From: Actinomycetales bacterium
GTDB lineage: Bacteria; Actinomycetota; Actinomycetes; Actinomycetales; Actinomycetaceae
NCBI GenBank assembly: GCA_015655375.1
Contig: JAATFD010000021.1
Span: 1-64,000 of the forward strand
Length of the DNA stretch: 64,000 nt
Reading direction: 5' to 3'
Positions 52,497 through 60,755 of the stretch are shown here, in pieces; the first letter of the stretch is position 1, and the number at the start of each line of letters is the position of its first letter. The position numbers and the translations under genes were made by a program. The notes beneath the pieces are model-generated. The model saw nothing but the letters and a program-made list of their open reading frames with translations, was not told the DNA's origin and did not search any database.

Positions 52497-52524
52497 TTGA
52501 AAACAACATGAAACATGTTACTAT
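52497..52524 (+). promoter_or_regulatory. Promoter with palindromic operator for the polyol/tetrulose cluster
   Basis: TTGAAA (52497-52502), 16-bp spacer and TACTAT (52519-52524). The perfect palindrome AACATG-AAA-CATGTT (52505-52519) fills the spacer, and GTTG-AAAA-CAAC (52496-52507) overlaps the -35. This is the classical position for a repressor; the DeoR-family protein encoded at 59710 is the natural candidate. About 210 nt of untranslated leader follows before the first gene. Confidence 0.65.
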
Positions 52525-52734
52525 TTTTCTGTCGGCCGCAGGAAGACGCAGAGTGTCTTCTCACTGGTCGACGGACACCGCAGTGCCGCACAAATGCGCA
52601 TGGTCGCTGACCTGCGAGGTTCTTGGCATGTCGTAGTGGAGGGGGTTGTATGGCTGACCGGTGGAATGAGCTCCTCCTGACGCGAGTCCCGACCTGGCGG
52701 TGACGGCAATGACACGACATCATCTGGAGGACAC

Positions 52735-53229
52735 ATGGGATTGAGGATCGTCCTCGCTGCTGACGCAGCCGGGGTGGACTACAAGGACGTCATCAAGGCT
52801 GACCTCGAAGCGGATCCGCGCGTCGACGAAGTCCTCGACGTGGGCATCGCTGTCGGAGAGAAGACCCCGTATCCGCACAAGGGCGTCGCCGGAGCGCGTC
52901 TGATCGCGGAGGGCAAGGCCGATCGGGGAATCTTCGTGTGCGGGACGGGGATGGGGATGTCCATCTCTGCCAACAAGGTGTCGGGCATTCGTGCCAGCAC
53001 CGCTCACGACAGTTTCTCCGTGGAGCGCTTGGTCATGTCCAACGATGCACAAGTGCTCTGCCTGGGAGAGCGCGTCATCGGGCGGGAGTTGGCTCGTCGC
53101 CTGGCCCATGAGTTTCTCGATTATTCCTTTGACCCGACGTCGCATTCTCGGGCGAACGTGGATCTGATCGTCGACTACGAGAAACAGGCGCGAGCCGATT
53201 CGGCTGCTGGCGCCTCATCTTCCTGCTGA
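52735..53229 (+). CDS. RpiB/LacAB-family sugar-phosphate isomerase with altered active site
   Basis: The 164-residue protein has the RpiB fold: IVLAADAAGVDYKDVIKADL, TPYPHKGVAGARLIAEGKAD, GIFVCGTGMGMSISANKVSG (catalytic Cys69) and NDAQVLCLGERVIGRELARR. In E. coli RpiB the corresponding sequence near the start is CDHxG and near the ligand QHND; here they are ADAAG (Ala11 for His10) and MSND (Ser102 for His99). His99 is tied to opening the furanose ring, so an open-chain substrate such as erythrulose 4-phosphate is more likely than ribose 5-phosphate. GGAGG precedes the ATG. First gene of the polyol cluster. Confidence 0.88.
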   Translation: MGLRIVLAADAAGVDYKDVIKADLEADPRVDEVLDVGIAVGEKTPYPHKGVAGARLIAEGKADRGIFVCGTGMGMSISANKVSGIRASTAHDSFSVERLVMSNDAQVLCLGERVIGRELARRLAHEFLDYSFDPTSHSRANVDLIVDYEKQARADSAAGASSSC

Positions 53230-53318
53230 CCTCAGTCACGCACTCTCGGCTGTCGACGGGATCCCGATGCCAGAGCCGACAGCTCGACGGAGAAGGGCTC
53301 CCATTGACCCCGATCCGT

Positions 53319-53352
53319 GATCGCGCGGAAAACGGGATCTTTCCGCGCGATC
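53319..53352. other. Strong intercistronic hairpin
   Basis: A perfect 13-bp stem, GATCGCGCGGAAA (53319-53331) / TTTCCGCGCGATC (53340-53352), with an 8-nt loop, lies between the isomerase and membrane-protein genes. No T-run follows, so it is more likely an mRNA-processing or stability element than a terminator. Confidence 0.6.
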
Positions 53353-53455
53353 GTCACACCCGGTCTTCTCAGGGACCGACGCAGTTCCTCGGCCGGATCC
53401 AATGACGGATCGCCTCCCACGGCCCGGCCAGCCGTGCACTCTCAAAGGAACAAGG

Positions 53456-54535
53456 ATGTTCACAGCTTCTGCAGGGGTCTTCCTCTTCGGCCTCCTTGCT
53501 GCTCTTGCCGGCGGCGCCGTCGGTGCGGCAATCGGAGGCAACTACGCTTTCGTCCTCACCGGTTTCGCCGTGCTCACCTCGTGGGGAGTATTTGCGGCGA
53601 CCGGGAACTCTTTTGGTCTCGATTACTTGGCCTTCGGGCCGTTCATGGGTCCTCATGTCGCCTTCGCGGGAGGTGTCGCCGCCGCGATTTATGCCCGATA
53701 CCGAGGCCGCATGAAGGACGCCAAGGACATCAACACTCCGCTGGCAGGTTTCGGAAGGCCTGACATCCTGGCGGTCGGAGCGCTCTTCGGCGCCTTCGGC
53801 TATGTCTGGCAGATCGGTGTCGGCCGGATCCCTTGGTTCGGTACCCACACTGACTCGGTGGCGTTCTCGGTGCTGTGTTCCGGCATCCTTGCTCGACTCG
53901 TTTTCGGTGGGGTCCCAGGAAAGGGCCTTCTCAAAGGTTCGCTGCACAACCCGGATCGATTCAACCCAGGAGCACAGACGCTGGCCGCGAAGATCAAGCC
54001 CGGTCCCAACGGACACTGGATGGAATGGCAGGAGAAGCCGGGCCAGCTTCTGGCCATCGGTTCAATCTTCGGGGTCTTCGCCGGAGGCGCAGCATTATTC
54101 CTTGCTGCCAATGTCGGCGCTCATTTCACGCAGATGGGTGTCGCAAACAACTTGGCAGCTCTCAATGCCAACAGCTTCGGATTCGGTGTGTCTGCGATCG
54201 TCATCCTGTTCCTCATCACGAACAGGAACATGCCCGTCCAACACCACGTGACGAACATTGCAGGCTTGGCCGCTGTCCAGTTCTTTCCGATCCTCATGGG
54301 CTCCTCGATCGTGGACTTCACGTGGACGGCAACCAGTACGTGGGATTCCCACACGTGGCTGATGGCAGTGCTCGCGCTGGTCATCGCGGCCATTTTCGGC
54401 ATCTTCACCGCCGTGCTTGGAGAGTTCTGCGCACGTCTTTGGTACAACCGCGGCACAAGCCACATCGATCCTCCGGCCGCATCCATCTGGCTGGCGAACA
54501 CTCTGGTCGTCTCCGTGGCGGCCATCGCCTCCTGA
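53456..54535 (+). CDS. Polytopic membrane protein of unknown family, candidate transporter
   Basis: From ATG 53456 (AAAGGA 6 nt upstream) the product is 359 residues with about 9-10 hydrophobic segments and small-residue-rich helices: FLFGLLAALAGGAVGAAIGG, GPFMGPHVAFAGGVAAAIYA, FAGGAALFLAANVGAHFTQM, FGVSAIVILFLITNRNMPV, VLALVIAAIFGIFTAVLGEF. Conserved-looking polar loops are NPDRFNPGAQTLAAK and HHVTNIAGLAAVQFFPILMG. It is the only membrane protein in a complete polyol catabolic cluster that otherwise lacks any transporter, so it is the best candidate for uptake. I do not recognise the family. Confidence 0.8.
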   Translation: MFTASAGVFLFGLLAALAGGAVGAAIGGNYAFVLTGFAVLTSWGVFAATGNSFGLDYLAFGPFMGPHVAFAGGVAAAIYARYRGRMKDAKDINTPLAGFGRPDILAVGALFGAFGYVWQIGVGRIPWFGTHTDSVAFSVLCSGILARLVFGGVPGKGLLKGSLHNPDRFNPGAQTLAAKIKPGPNGHWMEWQEKPGQLLAIGSIFGVFAGGAALFLAANVGAHFTQMGVANNLAALNANSFGFGVSAIVILFLITNRNMPVQHHVTNIAGLAAVQFFPILMGSSIVDFTWTATSTWDSHTWLMAVLALVIAAIFGIFTAVLGEFCARLWYNRGTSHIDPPAASIWLANTLVVSVAAIAS

Positions 54536-54576
54536 GTTCTGAGAACCGGCATTCCGATCTGGAGGGAGATTCTGTG

Positions 54577-55434
54577 ATGTCTGCTGATGTGTTCGCTCGC
54601 CCCATGCGGTTCGCTCAGGCTTATGTCTTTGACCTAGATGGAACGATCTACTTGGGTGACCACTTGCTGCCTGGTGCGCGGCGGACGCTCCAGGAGCTGC
54701 GCCGCAGGGACATCCCGGTGCGGTTTCTGTCCAACAATCCAACCAGGGACCCCGAGCAGTACGTGGAGAAGCTGACCCGATTGGGCGTGCCCACTCAGCT
54801 CGAGGACGTGTGCAACACGATCGTGACGACGACGCGGTGGTTGAAGGAGAACCATCCGGACGCGAAATTGTTCGCGATCGCGGAGGAACCGCTCAAGCGC
54901 GCTCTGGTGGCTGCTGGATTCGAGTTGACGGAGGATCCTGCCCAGATCGACATTGTCATCGCGTCCTATGACCGGACCTTCGACTATCGAAAGCTCCAGA
55001 TCGCTTTCGACGCGATCTGGTTCCACCGGCGCGCATTCCTGATCCAGACGAACCCCGATCGTTTCTGCCCGTTCCCGGGGGGGCGTGGTGAGCCTGATTG
55101 TGCGGCGATCACTGCGGCGATTGAAGCGTGCACAAGTGTGAAGTGCCAGGTCAGTCTCGGTAAGCCGTCTCCGATCATGCTGTCCGAGGCGTTTGCGGGC
55201 ACCAACGTCGAGGTCGCCGGGTCCGTCATGGTGGGTGACCGCCTACAGACGGATATCCGGATGGCCGTTGATGCCGGGATGGGATCGGCGTGCGTGCTCA
55301 CCGGAGAGGCGACGGTGGATGACATCCAGGCTCTGGACTCGCAGCGTCGGCCCACGTGGGTGCTGGAGCGCGTCGACGAATTGATTCCTGCTCCCGTGTG
55401 GGACGAGCTCGGCTGGACCACTGACAACGATTGA
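54577..55434 (+). CDS. HAD-superfamily phosphatase, NagD/p-nitrophenyl phosphatase type
   Basis: The 285-residue protein has the four HAD motifs: YVFDLDGTIYLGD (nucleophile Asp), VRFLSNNPTRDPEQY, the lysine in SLGKPSPIMLSEA and MVGDRLQTDIRMAVDAGMG. The cap is the C2 type of the NagD group. GGAGGGAG lies upstream; a GTG at 54574 is the alternative start. In this cluster it may dephosphorylate a sugar- or polyol-phosphate, possibly as a damage-control or overflow step, since a kinase acts on the same pathway. Confidence 0.9.
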   Translation: MSADVFARPMRFAQAYVFDLDGTIYLGDHLLPGARRTLQELRRRDIPVRFLSNNPTRDPEQYVEKLTRLGVPTQLEDVCNTIVTTTRWLKENHPDAKLFAIAEEPLKRALVAAGFELTEDPAQIDIVIASYDRTFDYRKLQIAFDAIWFHRRAFLIQTNPDRFCPFPGGRGEPDCAAITAAIEACTSVKCQVSLGKPSPIMLSEAFAGTNVEVAGSVMVGDRLQTDIRMAVDAGMGSACVLTGEATVDDIQALDSQRRPTWVLERVDELIPAPVWDELGWTTDND

Positions 55435-55468
55435 CCCCAATCCGATACGGCTTCAAAGAAGAGACCTC

Positions 55469-57028
55469 ATGATTGACAACGGACCATACCTACTGGGAAT
55501 CGACTACGGGACGGAGTCCTGCCGAGTCGCGATCTGTGACCGCCACGGCCATCCCCTGACCTTCGCCGCAACCTCCTACCCGACAAGCCATCCTCGCCCC
55601 GGATGGGCAGAACAGAACCCCGTCGACTGGTGGAATGCCCTCCAGGCCTCGACGCACAAGGCGATCGCCAGTGCCGGCATCTCACCGTCGTCGATCGCCG
55701 GAATCTCCTACGACGCGACAACCCTGTCGCTGGTGGCGATGAACAGCAAGGGGGAGGAGCTGCGCCCGGCCATCATGTGGATGGACGTGCGGGCGACCGA
55801 GCAGGCGGCGCGGGCAGAAGGATCCGACTCAGTGGCGCGCCTCTACAACGGCGCTGGCACGGCACCGGCGATCGCCGAGTGGTACCCCTTCAAGGCTGCG
55901 TGGCTCAAAGAGCATGAGCCTGGTGTCTATGCTCGTGCCACCCATCTGGTGGATGCTCCGGATTGGGTGACGTACAAGCTGACCGGGGAGTGGACGACCA
56001 ACATCAACTCGGCCGCCTTGCGCATGTACTACAACCGCAACCGCGGCGGGTGGCCCGTCGACTTCTACACGACCATCGGGTGCGGGGACGTCTTCGAGAA
56101 GATCCCGGAGCGGGTCCTTGACCTCGGGACTCCTGTGGGAGTGCTCGGGATGATCCCTGCCCAGCTGCTCGGTCTGCGGCCCGGGATCCCCGTCGCCCAA
56201 GGTCCCGGCGATGCCTGGGCCGGACAGATCGGGTTGGGTGTGCTCGAACCCGGGTCCATGGCGCTGATCACCGGATCCTCCCATGTGCTCAGCGGCCAGT
56301 CGGCCACCGAGATCCACGGCAAGGGCTTTTTCGGTGCCTACACCGACGGTGTCGTGCCCGGCCAGTACACGGTCGAGGGCGGTCAGACCTCCACGGGCTC
56401 CGTCCTCAAGTGGTTCAAGGACAATTTCGCGGTGGACGTCGCCGACGCTGCGGAGAAAGTCGGCCTCAACCCCTATTCGGTGCTTGACGCCCAAGCGGCG
56501 AAGATCCGCCCCGGATGCGATGGGCTTCTGATCAACGAGTATTTCCAGGGCAACCGGACTCCCTACTCGGACTCGAAGGCCCGCGGAATCGTCGCGGGAC
56601 TGTCGCTCATGCACACCCCGGCACATTTCTATCGGGCGATCGAGGAATCGGTGTGCTACGGGACCGCTTACAACCTCCGGATGATGAAGGAAGCCGGGTT
56701 CGAGGTGACCCGCATCGTGGCATGCGGTGGATCCACGAAGAGCCGGGACTGGATGCAGATGCATGCCGACGTCACAGGTGTTCCGATCGCACTGACCGAG
56801 GTCGGGGACGCCGTCGTCCTGGGCACCTGCATGCTCGCCGCAGTGGGGGCCGGCATCTACCCGGATCTCTCGGAGGCCCGGGAGAACATGGTGCACGAAA
56901 TCGGCCTTCTCGAACCTGATCCCCAGATGCACGACGAATATCAGTTCTACCTGGACCGTTACTGCGAGATGTACCCGCGGCTTCAGCCCGAGATCCACGA
57001 GATCGTGGATCACGAAGCCTCTCACTGA
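55469..57028 (+). CDS. FGGY-family kinase (ribulokinase-like)
   Basis: The 519-residue kinase starts LLGIDYGTESCRVAICDRHG, has HPRPGWAEQNPVDWWNALQA, ISYDATTLSLVAMNSKGE, PAIMWMDVRATEQA, HLVDAPDWVTYKLTGEWTTN, the catalytic aspartate in GPGDAWAGQIG, ALITGSSHVLSGQ and RIVACGGSTKSRDWMQMHAD. The DYGTES and WMDVRA motifs place it with ribulokinases and related polyol/ketose kinases rather than with glycerol kinases. AAGAGA precedes the ATG. It should make the phosphorylated intermediate oxidised or isomerised by its neighbours. Confidence 0.9.
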   Translation: MIDNGPYLLGIDYGTESCRVAICDRHGHPLTFAATSYPTSHPRPGWAEQNPVDWWNALQASTHKAIASAGISPSSIAGISYDATTLSLVAMNSKGEELRPAIMWMDVRATEQAARAEGSDSVARLYNGAGTAPAIAEWYPFKAAWLKEHEPGVYARATHLVDAPDWVTYKLTGEWTTNINSAALRMYYNRNRGGWPVDFYTTIGCGDVFEKIPERVLDLGTPVGVLGMIPAQLLGLRPGIPVAQGPGDAWAGQIGLGVLEPGSMALITGSSHVLSGQSATEIHGKGFFGAYTDGVVPGQYTVEGGQTSTGSVLKWFKDNFAVDVADAAEKVGLNPYSVLDAQAAKIRPGCDGLLINEYFQGNRTPYSDSKARGIVAGLSLMHTPAHFYRAIEESVCYGTAYNLRMMKEAGFEVTRIVACGGSTKSRDWMQMHADVTGVPIALTEVGDAVVLGTCMLAAVGAGIYPDLSEARENMVHEIGLLEPDPQMHDEYQFYLDRYCEMYPRLQPEIHEIVDHEASH

Positions 57029-57044
57029 TTGGAGAACGGAGCAT

Positions 57045-58403
57045 ATGCCAGATCTCATCGAGAAGGCACTCGCCGACGCGGATGACACCGACGTCGTCAT
57101 CATGGGCCTTAACGTCGTGGGGGACACCGGACAGGTGTTCCGCCAACTCTTCGGGGACGCGAGCGCGATTGTCATCGCCGACGCGAACACGTGGGAGGCT
57201 GCGGGCGAAGTCGTCACCCGATCCTTGGAGCGGGCCGGAGTCAAGGTTGTTGAGCCCCGGATCTTCCCGGGTCACCCCACGCTCTACGCCGGATACGGCA
57301 ACGTCGAGGCGCTGCGAGAGCACTTGAGGGGTCTGGACGCCATCGCATGCTCGATCGGGTCGGGAACCCTCAACGACCTCACGAAGCGGGCCAGCGACGA
57401 ACTGGGCCGGCGCTACATGAACGTGTGCACGGCTGCCTCGATGGACGGATATGCGGCGTTCGGCGCCTCCATCACTGAAAATGGCTTCAAGCACACGATG
57501 AGCTGCCGTGCCCCGCGTGCCCTCATTGCGGATCTCCCGACGATGGCTGCCGCACCGCGGCGTTGCACGGCGAGCGGGCTGGGCGACCTCGTCGAGAAGA
57601 TCCCGGCGGGAGCCGACTGGATCCTCGCGGACGAACTGGGGATTGAGCCGATCGACCACGAGGTCTGGGACCTCGTCCAGGGACCACTGTCCCGGGCGAT
57701 CTCGGATCCACGGGGCTTGGCGAAAGGGAATCCGGAAGCCTTCGAGAGCCTCGTCGAGGGTTTGATGATGTCGGGACTGTCGATGCAAAAATACCGCATC
57801 AGCTCCCGCCCCGCCTCGGGCGCCGGGCACCAATTCTCCCACGTCTGGGAGATGGAGCACCTGGGCATGGACCAGGACCCACCGTTGACGCACGGGCTGA
57901 AGGTCGGGCTTGGCACGATCTCCGTCCTGGCACTGTGGGAGCAGGTCCTTGAGCGGGACTTCACCATGGTGGACGTGGATGCCGTCGTGGACGGCTGGCC
58001 GAGTCCGGAAGAAATGGAGGCGAGAGTTCGCGCGAGCTTCACCGGCAACATGGTCGAGCCGGCAGTGCGCGAGACCATGGCCAAGTACCTCACTCCCGAT
58101 CAACTTCGGCAGCGTCTGGAATTGGTGTGCTGCGCGTGGCCCACTATCCGCGATCGATGCCGCGCCCAGATCCTTCCGGCCACCGAGGTCGAGTCGATCC
58201 TGCAGACGGTCGGGGCGGTTTGCCATCCCCAGCAGATCGGTCTGACGCGTCAACGCTTCCACGACACCTATCTGAGGTGCCGGATGATCCGCAGCCGCTA
58301 CACGCTTGTCGACTTCCTCTTTGAAACGGGGGTCCTGGAAGAGGAGACGGACAAGCTCTTCGAACCCGAGGGGTTCTGGGGGCAGCGTCCCTGGACCACG
58401 TGA
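57045..58403 (+). CDS. Fe-ADH/DHQS-fold dehydrogenase, glycerol-1-phosphate dehydrogenase (AraM)-like
   Basis: The 452-residue protein has the nucleotide loop SIGSGTLNDLTKRAS (residues 103-117), CTAASMDGYAAFGASIT, and metal-ligand positions Asp181 in SGLGDLVEK, His262/266 in GAGHQFSHVWEM and His283 in LTHGLKVGLG. This matches the sn-glycerol-1-phosphate dehydrogenase branch, which oxidises polyol phosphates with NAD(P). GGAG lies upstream, 16 bp after the kinase stop. With the kinase before it and the isomerase at the cluster start it suggests kinase, dehydrogenase, isomerase as the route. It is longer than AraM (about 395 residues), with an added C-terminal helical part. Confidence 0.88.
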   Translation: MPDLIEKALADADDTDVVIMGLNVVGDTGQVFRQLFGDASAIVIADANTWEAAGEVVTRSLERAGVKVVEPRIFPGHPTLYAGYGNVEALREHLRGLDAIACSIGSGTLNDLTKRASDELGRRYMNVCTAASMDGYAAFGASITENGFKHTMSCRAPRALIADLPTMAAAPRRCTASGLGDLVEKIPAGADWILADELGIEPIDHEVWDLVQGPLSRAISDPRGLAKGNPEAFESLVEGLMMSGLSMQKYRISSRPASGAGHQFSHVWEMEHLGMDQDPPLTHGLKVGLGTISVLALWEQVLERDFTMVDVDAVVDGWPSPEEMEARVRASFTGNMVEPAVRETMAKYLTPDQLRQRLELVCCAWPTIRDRCRAQILPATEVESILQTVGAVCHPQQIGLTRQRFHDTYLRCRMIRSRYTLVDFLFETGVLEEETDKLFEPEGFWGQRPWTT

Positions 58404-58469
58404 GTGTCACATTCCCTGGAGAACGAGTGCCGCGGCGAAAAACCTTCGGCGTGGAGGACATGCATCGCC

Positions 58470-59705
58470 ATGTATGAATTCATATGGACCGACCGAGACG
58501 ACCGTGCCGTCGCGCTCGCTCGCGCTCTGAGCGCCGACGCTGTTCAGAAGGCGGGCAACGGCCACCCCGGCACTCCGATCTCGCTGGCACCGGTCGCCCA
58601 CCTCCTGTACCAGAAGGTGATGGCCGTCGATCCCGGGGATCCACACTGGATCGGGCGCGACCGGTTCGTCCTGTCGGTGCCGGGTTCTCGATGGCGGTCG
58701 GAATGGCGATGGCGGTGCGGCGTGAACATGCCCTGTACGATCCGGACGCCCCCCAAGGAGACAGTGTCTTCGACCATGACGTCTTCGTCATCGCCGGGGA
58801 AGGCTGTCTTCAGGAAGGTGTCCAGGCGGAGGCCGCCTCGTTGGCCGGGAGGATGAGCACCCGGAAGGCGTCCGGGCAGGTCTTGGCGGCGCTGGCGCCA
58901 CAGGTTCCCGAACTGTGGGGTGGGTCGGCCGACCTCGCGGGTTCGAACAACACGACGATGGCCGGTGAGCGGATTGACCCGCGTCTACGGCGGGACGTTT
59001 TTCGTCTTCTCCGACTACCTGCGTCCGGCTGTCCGTCTCGCAGCTCTGATGGGCATCGGCTCGGTGTTCGTGTGGACCCACGATTCGGTGGGCGTCGGCG
59101 AGGACGGTCCGACGCACCAGCCGATCGAGCATCTAGCCGCCTACCGCGCCATTCCGGGCTTGGACATTGTCCGACCTGCAGATGCGAATGAAACAGCGGT
59201 TGCCTGGCGCACGATCCTCGAGCGCCATGATCGGCCGGCCGGGCTGGTTCTGTCCCGTCAGGATCTCCGCACGGTTGATCGTTCGGATCCGCGCACGGCA
59301 CCGGCCGAGGGCGTCGCCCGAGGTGCCTACGTCCTGCGTGACGCGCGCGCCGGAAGCCCTCAGGTCATCCTCATGGCCACCGGTTCCGAGGTCGAGGTCG
59401 CCCTCGACGCCCAGGACCTGTTGGAGGACCGGGCAGTGGCGACCCGTGTCGTCTCAATGCCCTGTCACGAGTGGTTTGACGAGCAGGCCGAGTCCTACCG
59501 TGAGTCGGTCTTGCCATCAGAGGTCACTGCGCGTGTCAGCGTCGAGGCAGGGCTCGCTCTGGGGTGGAGCAGCTATGTCGGTCCCTCGGGGCGCAGCGTG
59601 AGCATCGAGCATTTCGGGGCATCCGCTCCGGGCAGTGCGCTCCTGAAAGAGCGTGGTTTCACCGCTGACCATGTCGCCGGGGAGGCGCTCGCCGCCCTCA
59701 GCTGA
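58470..59705 (+). pseudogene. tkt: Transketolase, decayed by three internal deletions
   Basis: Four transketolase blocks remain in three frames: 58470-58675 (ALSADAVQKAGNGHPGTPIS, GRDRFVLS), about 58690-58850 (GFSMAVGMAMAVRREHALYD, VIAGEGCLQEGVQAEAASLA), about 58855-58965 (RKASGQVLAALAPQVPELWG, GSADLAGSNNTTM) and about 58970-59705 (YGGTFFVFSDYLRPAVRLAA, WTHDSVGVGEDGPTHQPIEH, through the C-terminal domain to the stop). Intact transketolases are about 700 residues (2.1 kb); here about 860 bp are missing at three junctions, two of which also shift frame. The C-terminal half could still be read as a 240-residue protein but lacks the thiamine-site partner. It would have served the tetrose phosphate exit of the cluster. 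Confidence 0.88.
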
Positions 59706-59709
59706 GCGG

Positions 59710-60543
59710 TCAGGATCCTGCAACTTCGCTCTCGGGCAGGGCGGGGGCGACGGTGAGGTGCACTCCGGCGGCTCGGAGTTCTTTCACGAGGTCCGCCGGA
59801 GTGTCGTCGTCGACGAAGACATGGTCGAACTCGTCGAGGCGAGCGAAACTGAACAGAGCACGTCGTCGGAATTTCGTGTGGTCCAGCAGAAGGATGCTCT
59901 CTTCGGAGGAGGCGAGCATTGCCCGCTTGACTGCGGCATTGTCCTGATAGGGATGGAAGCAGGACAAGTCGGAGATCCCGGACGTCGACAGAACACAGAA
60001 ATCGGCGTGCATCGAACGAATGTAGGACACGACTTGGGGGCCCATGAAGGAGTGCGCCCACGACTGGTAGTCGCCGCCGGCAACGATGAGCTTCATGGGC
60101 TGGCGATCTGCGACCTCGTTGGCGACCAACAGGGAGTTCGTCACCACGGTGATTGAGGAGAGATCGGTGAGCGAGCGCAGCATCCACACGCCCGACGTCG
60201 AATCATCGACCATGACCGAAGCTCCCTGGGTGATCAGTCTCGCTGCCTGGGCCGCCACCGCCTGCTTCTCGGCGGCGCTCTGCTCAAGTCGAAACTCGGC
60301 GTCGGCCTCGTGCATCCCGCTGGCGACCGCGACGACTTTGCCGCGATGGCGCTGGATGACGCCACGTTCTTCGAGGGCGGCGAGGTCTCGGTAGATCGTC
60401 ATCGTCGAGACTCCGGTGAGCATCGCCAACTGCTCGACGGCGATCGTGCCCTTGCGGATGACGGCCTCGGCGATGGCGAGCTGGCGTTCCTTGGGTCCGT
60501 CAGGGGTGGACGCTGCCGACCTGGTGGATTCGTGGGACTTCAT
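59710..60543 (-). CDS. DeoR-family transcriptional repressor
   Basis: The 277-residue protein has the DeoR helix-turn-helix (RQLAIAEAVIRKGTIAVEQL, AMLTGVSTMTIYRDLAALEE, GVIQRHRGKVVAV) and the DeoRC sugar-phosphate sensor domain (SVMVDDSTSGVWMLRSL, TVVTNSLLVANEV, LKLIVAGG-like MKLIVAGGDYQSWAHSFMGP, LCDHTKF-like LLLDHTKFRRRALF, FVDDDTPADLV). DeoRC domains bind phosphorylated sugars, matching a cluster that makes polyol or tetrulose phosphates. It ends 4 bp from the transketolase remnant, convergently. Its likely operator is the palindrome at 52505. GGGGAC precedes the ATG. Confidence 0.92.
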   Translation of the reverse strand: MKSHESTRSAASTPDGPKERQLAIAEAVIRKGTIAVEQLAMLTGVSTMTIYRDLAALEERGVIQRHRGKVVAVASGMHEADAEFRLEQSAAEKQAVAAQAARLITQGASVMVDDSTSGVWMLRSLTDLSSITVVTNSLLVANEVADRQPMKLIVAGGDYQSWAHSFMGPQVVSYIRSMHADFCVLSTSGISDLSCFHPYQDNAAVKRAMLASSEESILLLDHTKFRRRALFSFARLDEFDHVFVDDDTPADLVKELRAAGVHLTVAPALPESEVAGS

Positions 60544-60626
60544 CGATCGTCCCCGATCCCGGTCTGGTCACTGCGAACGGGAGTCAACACGGTCAACCCT
60601 GTCCTTTCATCTGCCTCTCTCCATTG

Positions 60627-60652
60627 TCCCCCATGCCCGCGTTCGTGGGGGA
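60627..60652 (-). terminator. Hairpin after the siderophore operon
   Basis: TCCCCCATG (60627-60635) pairs with CGTGGGGGA (60644-60652) with one G-T pair and an 8-nt loop, about 105 bp beyond the stop of the siderophore-interacting gene. No T-run follows on the minus strand, so terminator function is uncertain. Confidence 0.35.
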
Positions 60653-60755
60653 GGGGTCCATATGCGAGCGCAAATAGACGACAGTGGAGATCTGTGTCCC
60701 GGTGCATGCGAGCGAGTGCTCGTCGGGACCGGTCTGCTTCGGCGTGCGGTTCGGC

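Noticed and set aside
53319-53352. Intrinsic terminator after the RpiB-like gene
   Set aside because: The stem is strong but there is no T-run on either side, and the genes on both sides appear to belong to one catabolic cluster.
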